Below, piece by piece: positions 37,212 through 47,216 of a stretch of 64,000 nucleotides of DNA (its first letter is position 1; each line of letters opens with the position of its first letter). This stretch comes from Pseudomonas sp. R76 (GTDB lineage Bacteria; Pseudomonadota; Gammaproteobacteria; Pseudomonadales; Pseudomonadaceae). The position numbers and the translations under genes were made by a program. The stretch is taken from positions 6,634,001 to 6,698,000 of the forward strand of contig NZ_CP019428.1 in assembly GCF_009834565.1 (NCBI RefSeq). The letters run 5' to 3'. Below the pieces are notes generated by a model. The model had not been told where the DNA came from, did not search any database, and saw nothing but the letters and a program-made list of their open reading frames with translations.

Positions 37212-38534
37212 GTGAACCAGAACTGGCATGGCACCCTGATCCGCCACATGCTGCTGTTGATCACCGGCTGCCTGGTGGTGGGTTTGGTCAGCGGCCAATA
37301 CGGCTGGAGCCTGGCCGTTGGTATCGGCCTATATTTGGGCTGGACGCTCAAACAGCTGCTGCGCCTGCATGAATGGCTGCGCCAGCACAAACCCGATGAA
37401 GCGCCACCCGACGGCTACGGCCTGTGGGGCGAGGTGTTCGACAGCATCTATCACCTGCAACGCCGTGACCAACGTGTACGGGGGCGCTTGCAAGCGGTGA
37501 TCGACCGCGTACAGGAATCCACCGCCGCGCTCAAAGACGCAGTGATCATGCTCGACAGCGACGGCAACCTGGAATGGTGGAACCGCGCCGCCGAGACCCT
37601 GCTGGGCCTCAAGACGCCCCAGGACAGCGGCCAGCCAGTCACCAACCTGGTGCGCCACCCGCGCTTCAAGGAGTACTTCGAACAGGAGAACTACGAAGAA
37701 GCGCTGGAAATCCCCTCGCCCACCAACGACCGCGTGCGCATCCAGCTGTACCTGACGCGCTACGGCAACAACGAGCACCTGATGCTGGTGCGCGACGTGA
37801 CCCGCATCCACCAGTTGGAACAGATGCGCAAAGACTTCGTCGCCAACGTCTCCCACGAGCTGCGTACACCGTTGACGGTGATCTGCGGCTACCTGGAGAC
37901 GCTGCTGGACAATGTCGACGAGATCAACCCGCGCTGGAGCCGTGCCCTGCAGCAGATGCAGCAGCAAGGTTCGCGCATGCAAACCCTGCTCAACGACCTG
38001 CTGTTGCTGGCCAAACTTGAAGCCACCGATTATCCGTCGGATAACCATCCGGTGGCGGTGCAGAGCCTGTTGCAGACCATCAAGAACGACGCCCAGGCGC
38101 TTTCCGGCGAGCGCGGGCAACAGATCACCCTGGAAGCCGACCCGCTGGTGCTGCTCAAAGGCAGCGAAGGCGAGTTGCGCAGTGCGTTTTCCAATCTGGT
38201 GTTCAACGCGGTGAAGTACACCCAGGACAAGGGCAATATCCGCATCCGCTGGTGGGCCGACGAACACGGTGCGCACCTGAGCGTGCAGGACTCCGGCATC
38301 GGCATCGACGCCAAGCATCTGCCGCGCCTGACCGAGCGTTTCTACCGCGTCGACTCCAGCCGCAACTCCAACACCGGCGGCACCGGGCTGGGCCTGGCCA
38401 TCGTCAAGCATGTGCTGTTGCGCCATCGCGCACGGCTGGAAATCAGCAGCGTGCTGGGGCATGGCAGCACGTTTACCTGCCACTTTCCACCGGTGCAAAT
38501 GACCCGCTCTCGGGTGATCGGCACAGATGAATAA
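37212..38534 (+). CDS. phoR: Phosphate regulon sensor histidine kinase PhoR
   Basis: 440 residues from GTG 37212. Two N-terminal membrane helices (~12-46) precede a PAS domain (KDAVIMLDSDGNLEWWNRAAETLLG). The H-box VSHELRTPLTV carries His215; the N-box (NLVFNAVKYT), DSGIGI and GTGLGLAIVKH follow. It lacks a large periplasmic sensor, as usual for PhoR, which reads phosphate status through PstSCAB-PhoU. It is 46 nt after phoB. Confidence 0.97.
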   Translation: MNQNWHGTLIRHMLLLITGCLVVGLVSGQYGWSLAVGIGLYLGWTLKQLLRLHEWLRQHKPDEAPPDGYGLWGEVFDSIYHLQRRDQRVRGRLQAVIDRVQESTAALKDAVIMLDSDGNLEWWNRAAETLLGLKTPQDSGQPVTNLVRHPRFKEYFEQENYEEALEIPSPTNDRVRIQLYLTRYGNNEHLMLVRDVTRIHQLEQMRKDFVANVSHELRTPLTVICGYLETLLDNVDEINPRWSRALQQMQQQGSRMQTLLNDLLLLAKLEATDYPSDNHPVAVQSLLQTIKNDAQALSGERGQQITLEADPLVLLKGSEGELRSAFSNLVFNAVKYTQDKGNIRIRWWADEHGAHLSVQDSGIGIDAKHLPRLTERFYRVDSSRNSNTGGTGLGLAIVKHVLLRHRARLEISSVLGHGSTFTCHFPPVQMTRSRVIGTDE

Positions 38535-38803
38535 CCCGAAAACAACACAACCTTAAATGTGGGAGCTGGCTTGCCTGCGATAGCGGTGGGTCAGCTGAAA
38601 ACAGGTCAACCGACCGTCCGCTATCGCAGGCAAGCCAGCTCCCACATTGGATTTGCATCGTCTCCAGGAATGTATTCCAGGCCCCACCCGGCAGCGGGCA
38701 CTAGGCAAGCGCCCCGTCAGCCGCTACATTGGCCGACTTGCGCCTGTCTTTCAGGCCCTTCTGTCACTCCTTATTGAACACACGGAACCTGCAAAAGCCC
38801 ATC
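38535..38803. repeat. Intergenic region with REP doublet (38558-38646)
   Basis: The doublet is TGTGGGAGCTGGCTTGCCTG at 38558 mirrored by GCAAGCCAGCTCCCACA ending 38646, with an extended AGCGG/CCGCT stem. The remaining ~155 nt before the next gene show no clear gene or terminator. Confidence 0.88.
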
Positions 38804-40144
38804 ATGGACCCTTCCCCTGGTATCACCCTCGCTACGCTCTTCGCCGACTTCGGCATGATTCTTTTTGCACTGATCCTGGTACTGCTCAACGGTTTCTTCG
38901 TTGCGGCGGAATTTGCCATGGTCAAACTGCGCGCCACCCGGGTCGAGGCCATCGCCCACAAGAACGGCTGGCGTGGGCAGATCCTGCGCACCGTGCACAG
39001 CCAGCTCGACGCCTACCTGTCGGCCTGTCAGCTGGGTATCACCCTCGCCTCCCTGGGCCTGGGTTGGGTCGGTGAGCCGGCGTTTGCGCACATCCTTGAG
39101 CCGTTGCTGGGCGCCGTGGGCGTGCAATCGCCGGAAGTGATCAAGGGCGTGTCGTTCTTTGCCGCCTTCTTCGTGATTTCCTACCTGCACATCGTGGTCG
39201 GTGAATTGGCGCCTAAATCCTGGGCCATCCGCAAACCCGAGCTGCTGTCGCTGTGGACGGCGGTGCCGCTGTACCTGTTCTACTGGGCGATGTACCCGGC
39301 GATCTACCTGCTCAACGCCAGCGCCAACGCCATCTTGCGTATCGCCGGCCAAGGCGAGCCTGGCCCGCACCATGAGCACCATTACAGCCGTGAAGAACTC
39401 AAGCTGATCCTGCACTCCAGCCGTGGCCAGGACCCGAGCGACCAAGGCATGCGCGTACTCGCCTCCGCCGTGGAAATGGGCGAGCTGGAAGTGGTCGATT
39501 GGGCCAACTCCCGCGAAGACCTGGTGACCCTGGACTTCAACGCCCCGCTCAAAGAAATCCTCGCGCTGTTCCGCCGCCACAAATTCAGCCGCTACCCGGT
39601 GTATGACGCGGTGCGCAACGAGTTTGTCGGCCTGCTGCACATCAAGGACCTGCTGCTGGAACTGGCGGCGCTGGACCACATCCCCGAGTCGTTCAACCTG
39701 GCCGAGCTGACCCGCCCGCTGGAGCGCGTGTCGCGGAACATGCCGCTGTCGCAACTGCTGGAGCAGTTCCGCAAAGGCGGCGCGCACTTCGCCCTGGTGG
39801 AAGAAGCCGACGGCAAGATCATCGGCTACCTGACCATGGAAGACGTGCTGGAAGTACTGGTCGGCGATATCCAGGACGAACACCGCAAGGCCGAGCGCGG
39901 CATCCTCGCCTACCAGCCGGGCAAACTGCTGGTGCGTGGCGACACGCCGCTGTTCAAGGTGGAACGCCTGCTGGGCGTCGACCTGGACCACATCGAAGCC
40001 GAAACCCTGGCCGGGCTGATCTACGACACCCTCAAACGCGTGCCGGAAGAGGAAGAAGTGCTGGAAGTTGAAGGCTTGCGCATCATCATCAAGAAGATGA
40101 AAGGGCCGAAGATCGTGTTGGCCAAGGTGTTGTTGCTGGATTGA
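38804..40144 (+). CDS. CNNM/CorC-family membrane protein with CBS domains
   Basis: 446 residues from ATG 38804; the frame is open further upstream, but this start precedes the first helix normally. The N-terminal DUF21/CNNM region has helices at ~12-33, ~100-125 and ~135-160, with LNGFFVAAEFAMVKLR and ACQLGITLASLGLGWVGEP. Two CBS domains follow (FSRYPVYDAVRNEFVGLLHIKDL), then a CorC_HlyC domain. Family members are linked to Mg/Co efflux or are old-style 'hemolysins'; the substrate is not deducible here. Confidence 0.92.
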   Translation: MDPSPGITLATLFADFGMILFALILVLLNGFFVAAEFAMVKLRATRVEAIAHKNGWRGQILRTVHSQLDAYLSACQLGITLASLGLGWVGEPAFAHILEPLLGAVGVQSPEVIKGVSFFAAFFVISYLHIVVGELAPKSWAIRKPELLSLWTAVPLYLFYWAMYPAIYLLNASANAILRIAGQGEPGPHHEHHYSREELKLILHSSRGQDPSDQGMRVLASAVEMGELEVVDWANSREDLVTLDFNAPLKEILALFRRHKFSRYPVYDAVRNEFVGLLHIKDLLLELAALDHIPESFNLAELTRPLERVSRNMPLSQLLEQFRKGGAHFALVEEADGKIIGYLTMEDVLEVLVGDIQDEHRKAERGILAYQPGKLLVRGDTPLFKVERLLGVDLDHIEAETLAGLIYDTLKRVPEEEEVLEVEGLRIIIKKMKGPKIVLAKVLLLD

Positions 40145-40180
40145 TCACCAACGCCTTCGGCTAAACAAAGAAGATCAAAA

Positions 40181-40270
40181 TGTGGGAGCGGGCTTGCTCG
40201 CGAAAGCAGAGTGTCAGTCACCGAAGATGTTGACTGATAAACCGCCTTCGCGAGCAAGCCCGCTCCCACA
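40181..40270. repeat. REP doublet (REPIN-like)
   Basis: TGTGGGAGCGGGCTTGCTCG on the left and CGAGCAAGCCCGCTCCCACA on the right with outer ends GTGGGAG/CTCCCAC. It lies between convergent genes and may act as a bidirectional transcript end. Same subtype as the copy at 21604. Confidence 0.9.
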
Positions 40271-40293
40271 TTGGTTATGGGGCGCCGTGTAGA

Positions 40294-41196
40294 TCACGCA
40301 CCCGGCACAAAGTGCTTTTGCGCCGTGCCGCGTGCGATCAGGCGGGAGATGTAGTCGAGCTTCTGAGCGTCCTGGTCGATGAACCGGAAGGTCAATTGCA
40401 GCCAGTCGCTGTCGGGCTTGGGCTCGTAGGCGACGATGGCGTGCAGGTAGCCGTTGAGGCGCGCGACTTCGGCGTTGTCGCCTTGCTCAAGGTCGAGTAC
40501 CGCGCTTTCCAGCACTTGGGGCAGGACTTCACCGCGACGCACCACCAACAGCGCCTCCTTGATGCTCAGCGCCTTGATCACGCACTGCTGGGTGCCGCTG
40601 GACAGACGCAGTTGGCCCTGGCCACGACCACCCGCCGGCGAGGCGGCCGGCGCTGCCTGCACGGGCGGGCTGTTGAGCAGGCCTTTGCTTGGCGCGGCCG
40701 CCACTGGTGCCGGTTTGACGGCTTCAGGCTTGCCGCCGGTCAGGGCGCTCAGGGAATCGTTGCCGAAGGCTGAGTTCATTTTTGTCGGTGCGCTGGCGAT
40801 CAGGGCGTCAAGGCGGCCAATCTTGTGCAGGGCCTGCTTGACCTTGTTCAGCAACTGCTCGTTGGTGAATGGCTTGCTGACGTAGCCGGAAACCCCGGCC
40901 TGGATCGCCTGGACCACGTTTTCCTTGTCGCCACGGCTGGTCACCATCACGAACGGCATGGCCTTCAGGTGCGGCTGTTCACGGCACCAGGTCAGCAGTT
41001 CCAGGCCTGACATTTCGGGCATTTCCCAGTCGCACAGCACCAGGTCGAAGGTCTCGCGCATCAGGATGGATTGCGCCTTTTTGCCGTTCACCGCATCTTC
41101 AATCTTGATCCCGGGGAAGTAGTTACGCAGGCACTTCTTCACCAGGTCGCGGATAAACGAGGCGTCATCCACCACCAACACACTGACTTTACTCAT
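40294..41196 (-). CDS. Response regulator with C-terminal PilZ-like domain
   Basis: 300 residues. The N-terminal CheY-like receiver has Asp10/Asp11, phospho-acceptor Asp56 (LVLCDWEMP) and Lys108-region SKPFTN. A Pro/Ala linker (~150-195) joins a C-terminal domain (RLSSGTQQCVIKALSIKEALLVV) that looks like a degenerate PilZ or PilZ-like fold. It corresponds in position to the regulator between the CorC-like gene and phoU in other pseudomonads. Cyclic-di-GMP binding is uncertain because a clean RxxxR motif is not visible. Confidence 0.8.
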   Translation of the reverse strand: MSKVSVLVVDDASFIRDLVKKCLRNYFPGIKIEDAVNGKKAQSILMRETFDLVLCDWEMPEMSGLELLTWCREQPHLKAMPFVMVTSRGDKENVVQAIQAGVSGYVSKPFTNEQLLNKVKQALHKIGRLDALIASAPTKMNSAFGNDSLSALTGGKPEAVKPAPVAAAPSKGLLNSPPVQAAPAASPAGGRGQGQLRLSSGTQQCVIKALSIKEALLVVRRGEVLPQVLESAVLDLEQGDNAEVARLNGYLHAIVAYEPKPDSDWLQLTFRFIDQDAQKLDYISRLIARGTAQKHFVPGA

Positions 41197-41323
41197 CGAC
41201 CCTTCATCCTATAAAAACTTCGGCACGCAAAACGCCTGACTGATAGCATTTTGCCAAAACTCGCTGGTCACAGAAGGACTTTATTGCTCCTGCTGCGCAA
41301 AAAATTCAGATGCCGCAAACGAA

Positions 41324-41348
41324 AACGCCCGACCAATGGCCGGGCGTT
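41324..41348 (-). terminator. phoU terminator
   Basis: AACGCCCG and CGGGCGTT arms around GACCAATGGC, followed on the minus strand by TTTTCG. It begins 16 nt after the phoU stop and fits a rho-independent end of the pst-phoU transcript. Confidence 0.85.
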
Positions 41349-41363
41349 AATTTCTCGGGCAAC

Positions 41364-42125
41364 TTACTTATCGTCAGGTACGCCCGGAACATTAGGGATT
41401 TGATCGGCTGTGCCTTCAACTTCGGCTTTCATGCGCTTGAGGCCCATGTGCCGTACGTCGGTGCCGCGCACCAGGTAGATGACCAGCTCGGAGATATTGC
41501 GCGCGTGGTCGCCGATACGCTCCAGCGAACGCAGCACCCAGATAATGTTCAAGACCCGCGAGATAGAGCGTGGGTCTTCCATCATGTAGGTGGCCAGCTC
41601 GCGCAGCGCGGTTTTGTATTCGCGGTCGATGGTCTTGTCGTACTGCGCCACCGACAGCGCCAACTCAGCGTCGAAGCGGGCAAAGGCGTCCAGCGCATCG
41701 CGCACCATGTTGCGCACCTGGTCGCCGATGTGGCGCACTTCCACATAACCACGCGGCGCTTCGCCTTCTTCGCACAGCTGGATGGCGCGGCGTGCGATCT
41801 TGGTGGCTTCGTCGCCAATGCGCTCCAGGTCGATCACCGACTTGGAAATGCTGATGATCAAACGCAGGTCGGAGGCCGCCGGCTGGCGACGCGCCAGAAT
41901 GCGCAGGCATTCTTCGTCGATGTTGCGTTCCATCTGGTTGATCTGGTCATCGATTTCACGCACTTGCTGGGCCAGGCCCGAGTCGGCCTCGATCAGCGCG
42001 GTGACGGCGTCGTTGACTTGCTTCTCCACCAGCCCGCCCATCGCCAGGAGGTGGCTGCGCACTTCCTCAAGCTCGGCGTTGAACTGCGCGGAGATGTGAT
42101 GGGTAAGGCCTTCTTTGCTAATCAT
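41364..42125 (-). CDS. phoU: Phosphate signalling regulator PhoU
   Basis: 253 residues from ATG 42125; a longer open frame upstream is rejected. Two PhoU three-helix repeats carry the metal-binding E/DxxxD patterns (DLERIGDEATKIARR and SLERIGDHARNISELV). PhoU transmits the transport state of PstSCAB to PhoR and keeps the regulon off when phosphate is plentiful. It is last in the pst operon, before the terminator. Confidence 0.97.
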   Translation of the reverse strand: MISKEGLTHHISAQFNAELEEVRSHLLAMGGLVEKQVNDAVTALIEADSGLAQQVREIDDQINQMERNIDEECLRILARRQPAASDLRLIISISKSVIDLERIGDEATKIARRAIQLCEEGEAPRGYVEVRHIGDQVRNMVRDALDAFARFDAELALSVAQYDKTIDREYKTALRELATYMMEDPRSISRVLNIIWVLRSLERIGDHARNISELVIYLVRGTDVRHMGLKRMKAEVEGTADQIPNVPGVPDDK

Positions 42126-42196
42126 GTTGGCGTCCTTGGAACGTCCGGTAAGGTGCGGAGAACCGCAGCATTCAGTGCAATCAGAACCACCGCGTT

Positions 42197-43030
42197 CTAG
42201 CCGTAACGACCGGTGATGTAGTCTTCGGTCTGCTTCTTCGCCGGATTGGTGAACAGGGTATCGGTGTCGCCGAATTCCACCAGTTTGCCCATGTACATGA
42301 ACGCGGTGTAGTCGGAAACCCGAGCCGCCTGTTGCATGTTGTGGGTCACGATGACGATGGTGAACTTGGATTTGAGCTCGTAGATCAGCTCTTCGACTTT
42401 CAGCGTCGAGATCGGGTCGAGAGCCGAGCACGGTTCGTCGAGCAGCAGCACTTCCGGCTCCACGGCGATGGTACGGGCGATCACCAGACGTTGCTGCTGG
42501 CCGCCGGACAGGCCGAGTGCCGAGTCGTGCAGGCGGTCTTTGACCTCATCCCACAGTGCCGCGCCTTTGAGGGCCCACTCAACGGCTTCGTCGAGGATGC
42601 GTTTTTTGTTGATGCCCTGGATGCGCAGGCCGTAGACCACGTTTTCGTAGATGGTCTTGGGGAACGGGTTGGGCTTCTGGAACACCATGCCTACACGGCG
42701 ACGCAGCTCGGCCACGTCTTCGCCCTTGCGGTAGATATTGGTGCCGTAGAGGTTGATCGCACCTTCTACGCGGCAACCGTCGACCAGGTCGTTCATGCGG
42801 TTGAAGGTGCGCAGCAACGTGGACTTACCGCAGCCGGACGGGCCGATGAAAGCGGTCACGCGCTGTTTCGGGATGTTCATGCTGACGTCGAACAGCGCCT
42901 GCTTTTCACCGTAGTACAGGCTAAGGCCCGGCACTTCGATGGCCACGGTTTCCTGGGCCAAGCTCAGGCTCTGCTTGTCGCGCCCCAGGGCCGACATGTT
43001 GATGCCGTGGGTGTGGGTTTCGTGTTGCAT
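42197..43030 (-). CDS. pstB: Phosphate ABC transporter ATP-binding protein PstB
   Basis: 277 residues. Walker [10 protein letters not shown] begins at residue 63, the ABC signature is LSGGQQQR, Walker B is [12 protein letters not shown] and the H-loop is VTHNMQQA. A ~25-residue N-terminal extension precedes the domain. It powers phosphate uptake with PstA and PstC. The gap to pstA holds a REP doublet; the gap to phoU is 71 nt. Confidence 0.98.
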   Translation of the reverse strand: MQHETHTHGINMSALGRDKQSLSLAQETVAIEVPGLSLYYGEKQALFDVSMNIPKQRVTAFIGPSGCGKSTLLRTFNRMNDLVDGCRVEGAINLYGTNIYRKGEDVAELRRRVGMVFQKPNPFPKTIYENVVYGLRIQGINKKRILDEAVEWALKGAALWDEVKDRLHDSALGLSGGQQQRLVIARTIAVEPEVLLLDEPCSALDPISTLKVEELIYELKSKFTIVIVTHNMQQAARVSDYTAFMYMGKLVEFGDTDTLFTNPAKKQTEDYITGRYG

Positions 43031-43110
43031 GGGATGCTCCCTGTGCTACCAATTCGTTTCATTGAACCGCCGGGGCGGTTTACTCAAATTCTGTGTCTGG
43101 CGCCAATTCC

Positions 43111-43213
43111 TGTGGGAGCTGGCTTACCTGCGATGCGGGCGACGCGGTCTTTCAGGAACACTGCGGTGATGCTATCGCAGGCAAGCCAGCTCCCACACAA
43201 GCCAGCTCCCACA
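43111..43213. repeat. REP doublet plus an extra half element
   Basis: TGTGGGAGCTGGCTTACCTG at 43111 is mirrored by GCAAGCCAGCTCCCACA ending 43197. A second CAAGCCAGCTCCCACA half follows immediately to 43213. It lies inside the pst operon between pstA and pstB. Confidence 0.87.
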
Positions 43214-43222
43214 GGGGTCCAC

Positions 43223-44893
43223 TTAGCTGTCCAGCGCCTTGTATTTCTCGCGCAGGTGGTTACGAATCCATACCGCCGACAAGTTCAGCGTGGCAATCAC
43301 CAGCACCAGCAGCAAGGCAGTGGCGTACACCAATGGCCGTGCAGCTTCGACGTTGGGGCTCTGGAAGCCGACGTCATAGATATGGAAGCCCAAGTGCATG
43401 ATCTTCTGGTCCAGGTGCAAGTATGGGTAGTTGCCATCCAGCGGCAGCGACGGCGCCAGCTTCACCACACCTACCAGCATCAGCGGCGCCACTTCACCGG
43501 CGGCGCGGGCCACGGCGAGGATCATGCCGGTCATCATCGCCGGGCTGGCCATCGGCAACACGATCTTCCACAGCGTTTCCGCCTTGGTCGCGCCGAGTGC
43601 CAGGGAACCTTCGCGCACGGTGCGAGGAATCCGCGCCAGGCCTTCTTCGGTCGCCACAATCACCACCGGCACCGCCAGCAGCGCCAGGGTCAGCGAGGCC
43701 CACAGCAGGCCCGGCGTGCCGAACGTCGGTGCCGGCAGGGCTTCGGCGAAGAACAGGCGGTCAACCGAACCACCCAGTACATACACGAAGAAGCCCAGGC
43801 CGAACACGCCGTAGACAATGGCCGGTACGCCCGCCAGGTTGTTCACCGCGATGCGGATGATGCGCGTCAGGGCGTTCTGCTTGGCGTATTCACGCAGGTA
43901 CACCGCCGCCAGCACACCGAACGGCGTCACGATCATCGCCATGATCAGGGTCATCATCACGGTGCCGAAGATCGCCGGGAAAATCCCGCCTTCAGTGTTG
44001 GCTTCACGCGGGTCGTCGCTGAGGAATTCCCAGACCTTGCTGAAGTAGAAACCGACCTTGGTCAGCGTGCCCATGGCGTTCGGCTGGTAGGCGTGCACCA
44101 CTTTGCCGATGCCGATTTCGATTTCTTTGCCGTTGGCGTCGCGGGCGGTCAGGGCGTCACGGTTGAACTGAGCGTGCAAGTCGGCCAGGCGCGCTTCGAT
44201 GTCCTGGTAACGGGCATTCAATTCGGCGCGGCCACTGTCCATATCAGCTTGGGCGGTGGCGTCAAGCTTGCCTTCCAACTCCAACTTGCGACCGTGCAGG
44301 CGGATGCGTTCGAGGCCGGCGTTGATCGCGCCGATGTCGGTTTTTTCCAGGCTCTTGAGCTGGGCAGCCAGCTTGTTCACGCGGTCGACGCGGGCTTGCA
44401 GCTCCGGCCACGCGGCCTCGCCTTCGGCGATGACCTTGCCGTCCTGTTTGACGTTGACCAGGGTGCCGTAGAAATTGCCCCACTCACGCCGCTCGATGGC
44501 CATCAGGTTCGCAGGCTTGGTCTGGTCCTTGAGCCACTCGCCGACGATCCAGGTGAAGTCGTTGCCGTTCAGGTCGCGGTTGCCGACCTTGATCAGCTCG
44601 CGGGTCATGAATTCCGGGCCCTGGTCGGGCACCGGCAAGCCGGCGCTTTTCAGGCGCTCGCGCGGTACTTCTTCCTTCTGCACCACTTCGCCGATGACGA
44701 TATGGTTTTCCTGGCCCGGCACGTTGTAGTTGGCCTGGATCAGGTCGGCCGGCCAGAAGTGGCCCAGACCACGCACGGCAATCACGGCCAGCAAACCAAT
44801 GGTCATGATGACCGCGATGGACACCGCGCCACCGCTGATCCAGACGCCGGGGGCGCCGCTCTTGAACCATCCATTCAGGGAGTTCTGTTTCAC
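43223..44893 (-). CDS. pstA: Phosphate ABC transporter permease PstA (extended)
   Basis: 556 residues, nearly twice the E. coli length. After the first membrane helix (~16-42) comes an inserted extracytoplasmic region to about residue 280 containing a coiled-coil-like stretch (~160-235; RVDRVNKLAAQLKSLEKT). The permease core with its EAA-type cytoplasmic loop (EGSLALGATKAETLWKIVLP) fills the C-terminal half. It forms the membrane channel with PstC. Extended PstA is known in Pseudomonas, but the role of the insert is unknown to me. Confidence 0.94.
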   Translation of the reverse strand: MKQNSLNGWFKSGAPGVWISGGAVSIAVIMTIGLLAVIAVRGLGHFWPADLIQANYNVPGQENHIVIGEVVQKEEVPRERLKSAGLPVPDQGPEFMTRELIKVGNRDLNGNDFTWIVGEWLKDQTKPANLMAIERREWGNFYGTLVNVKQDGKVIAEGEAAWPELQARVDRVNKLAAQLKSLEKTDIGAINAGLERIRLHGRKLELEGKLDATAQADMDSGRAELNARYQDIEARLADLHAQFNRDALTARDANGKEIEIGIGKVVHAYQPNAMGTLTKVGFYFSKVWEFLSDDPREANTEGGIFPAIFGTVMMTLIMAMIVTPFGVLAAVYLREYAKQNALTRIIRIAVNNLAGVPAIVYGVFGLGFFVYVLGGSVDRLFFAEALPAPTFGTPGLLWASLTLALLAVPVVIVATEEGLARIPRTVREGSLALGATKAETLWKIVLPMASPAMMTGMILAVARAAGEVAPLMLVGVVKLAPSLPLDGNYPYLHLDQKIMHLGFHIYDVGFQSPNVEAARPLVYATALLLVLVIATLNLSAVWIRNHLREKYKALDS

Positions 44894-44908
44894 AGACTTC
44901 TACCTTTC

Positions 44909-47194
44909 TTAAAGCGACGAGTATTTCTTGCGCAGACGCTGACGAATCAGCTCGGCGAGGGTGTTCATGATGAAGGTGAACAGCAGCAGCACCAGCGCCG
45001 AGAGGAACAGCACGCGGTAGTGGCTGCCGCCGACTTCCGACTCGGGCATTTCCACCGCGACGTTGGCTGCCAGGGTGCGCAGGCCTTCGAACAGGTTCAT
45101 CTCCATCACCGGGGTGTTACCGGTGGCCATCAACACGATCATGGTTTCGCCGACCGCACGGCCCATGCCGATCATCAGCGCCGAGAAAATCCCCGGGCTG
45201 GCGGTCAGGATCACCACGCGGGTCATGGTCTGCCACGGCGTGGCGCCCAGGGCCAGGGAACCCAGGGTCAGGCCGCGCGGCACGCTGAACACGGCGTCTT
45301 CGGCGATGGAGTAGATGTTCGGGATCACCGCAAAGCCCATGGCCAAACCGACTACCAGAGCGTTGCGCTGGTCGTAGGTGATGCCCAGGTCGTGGGAGAT
45401 CCACATGCGCATGTCGCCGCCGAAGAACCAGGTTTCCAGGTACGGGCTCATGTACAGCGAGAGCCAGCCCACAAACAGGATCACCGGGATCAGGATCGCG
45501 CTTTCCCAACCATCGGGAACGCGCAGGCGGATCGACTCAGGCAGGCGGCTGAAGACAAAACCGGCCACCAGGATGCCAATCGGCAGCAGCATCAGCAGGC
45601 TGAAAATCCCCGGCAAATGCCCTTCTACATACGGCGCCAGGAACAGGCCGGCGAAGAAACCGAGGATCACCGTCGGCATCGCTTCCATCAACTCGATCAC
45701 CGGCTTGACCTTGCGGCGCAGGCTCGGGGCCATGAAGTAAGCGGTGTAGATCGCGGCGGCAACCGCCAGCGGTGCGGCCAGCAGCATGGCGTAGAACGCA
45801 GCCTTCAATGTACCGAAGGTCAGCGGCGCCAGGCTCATCTTGGGCTCGAAGTCGGTGTTGGCGGCGGTCGATTGCCAGACGTATTTAGGCTCGTCGTAGT
45901 TTTCGTACCAGACCTTGCTCCACAACGCGCTCCACGAAACTTCCGGGTGCGGGTTATCGAGCAGCAGCGGTTGCAGCTTGCCGCCAGCTTCGACGATCAC
46001 GCGGTTGGCGCGCGGCGACATGCCGAAAATGCCCGTGCCATCAACCACCGGGTCCACCAACAGCGTGCGGTGGGCGGTGCTGTGGAACACGCCGAACTTG
46101 CCGGAAGCGTCGAGCGCGGTAAAGCCTTTGCGACGCTCTTCAGCAGTGATTTCCACGATCGGCGTGGTGCCCATCTGGAAGGTGCGGATCTGTTTCAGAC
46201 GCTGCTCGCCGTCCGGGTCACGGGCCATGAACCACTGGGCCAGGCCGCCCTTGGAGTTGCCGACGATCAACGAGATACCGCCCACCAGCTGAGTGCTGGC
46301 GGTGATTTCGGCGTTGCCGTCTTCAAGCAGTTTGTAGCGACCGTTAAGGCTGTTGTCGCGCAGGCTGAACACATCGGCGAGGGCGCGACCGTTGATCACA
46401 TACAGCCACTGCTGGCGTGGGTCGATGAAGATCGCCTTCACCGGCTCAGTCATTTGCGGCAGCTCGATGCGCTTCTGCTCGCTGGTGACTTCGCCAGTCA
46501 TCATGTTTTCTTCGCGGCTCAGGGCCAGCACGTTCAGGTGCGAACCGGCGGAGCCTGCCACCACCAGCGAGGAGTCGGTGGCGTTGAGGGCGACGTGTTC
46601 CAGTGGGCGGCCGGCGTCATCGAGCACGATGGGCGTTTCGCCGTAAGGGTATTCAATTGCCGGCGTAATGGTTTTCTTGCCGTCCGGGTAGGACACCTTA
46701 TAGGTGTGGCGGAACACCAGGGACTGGCCATTCGACAGACCGAGCACCACCAGCGGGCTGCCCGGTTGGTCTTCACCGATGGAGGCAACGCTGGCACCGG
46801 CCGGCAGCGGCAAGTCGACACGCTTGAGCTCGGCACCGGTGTCCACATTGAAGAACAGCGCCTGGCCCTTGTCGGAAACCCGCATGGCAACCTGGTTCTG
46901 TTCTTCGAGGGAGATCATCAACGGCTTGCCGGCATCCTGGATCCAGGCGGGCGTCAGCGCGTCTTCCTTGGTCAGCGAGGCACCTTGGAACAACGGCGCG
47001 ACGACGTAGGCAAGAAAGAAGAAAATCAGGGTGATGGCGCCGAGGACGGCGAGGCCGCCGACCAGCACGTACCAACGGGTCAGGCGATCTTTGAGCGCGC
47101 GGATGCGGCGCTTGCGTTGCAGCTCAGGCGTATTGAAATCAATGCGCTTGGGGGGAGAAGTCGTCGTCATGGTGGAATTGGCCAGATCATTCAT
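44909..47194 (-). CDS. pstC: Phosphate ABC transporter permease PstC (extended)
   Basis: 761 residues from ATG 47194 (AGGG 8 nt upstream); GTG 47200 and ATG 47170 are alternatives. After one membrane helix (~48-70), residues ~80-420 form an extracytoplasmic domain of repeated beta-strand segments resembling a WD/beta-propeller (VASIGEDQPGSPLVVLGLS; HVALNATDSSLVVAGSAGS). The C-terminal ~300 residues are the PstC permease, with EAA loop GSLALGATPWQTMTRVV. A Pho box lies 22 nt before this start. Confidence 0.93.
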   Translation of the reverse strand: MNDLANSTMTTTSPPKRIDFNTPELQRKRRIRALKDRLTRWYVLVGGLAVLGAITLIFFFLAYVVAPLFQGASLTKEDALTPAWIQDAGKPLMISLEEQNQVAMRVSDKGQALFFNVDTGAELKRVDLPLPAGASVASIGEDQPGSPLVVLGLSNGQSLVFRHTYKVSYPDGKKTITPAIEYPYGETPIVLDDAGRPLEHVALNATDSSLVVAGSAGSHLNVLALSREENMMTGEVTSEQKRIELPQMTEPVKAIFIDPRQQWLYVINGRALADVFSLRDNSLNGRYKLLEDGNAEITASTQLVGGISLIVGNSKGGLAQWFMARDPDGEQRLKQIRTFQMGTTPIVEITAEERRKGFTALDASGKFGVFHSTAHRTLLVDPVVDGTGIFGMSPRANRVIVEAGGKLQPLLLDNPHPEVSWSALWSKVWYENYDEPKYVWQSTAANTDFEPKMSLAPLTFGTLKAAFYAMLLAAPLAVAAAIYTAYFMAPSLRRKVKPVIELMEAMPTVILGFFAGLFLAPYVEGHLPGIFSLLMLLPIGILVAGFVFSRLPESIRLRVPDGWESAILIPVILFVGWLSLYMSPYLETWFFGGDMRMWISHDLGITYDQRNALVVGLAMGFAVIPNIYSIAEDAVFSVPRGLTLGSLALGATPWQTMTRVVILTASPGIFSALMIGMGRAVGETMIVLMATGNTPVMEMNLFEGLRTLAANVAVEMPESEVGGSHYRVLFLSALVLLLFTFIMNTLAELIRQRLRKKYSSL

Positions 47195-47216
47195 GCGCAC
47201 ACCCTAGCGATCCTGT

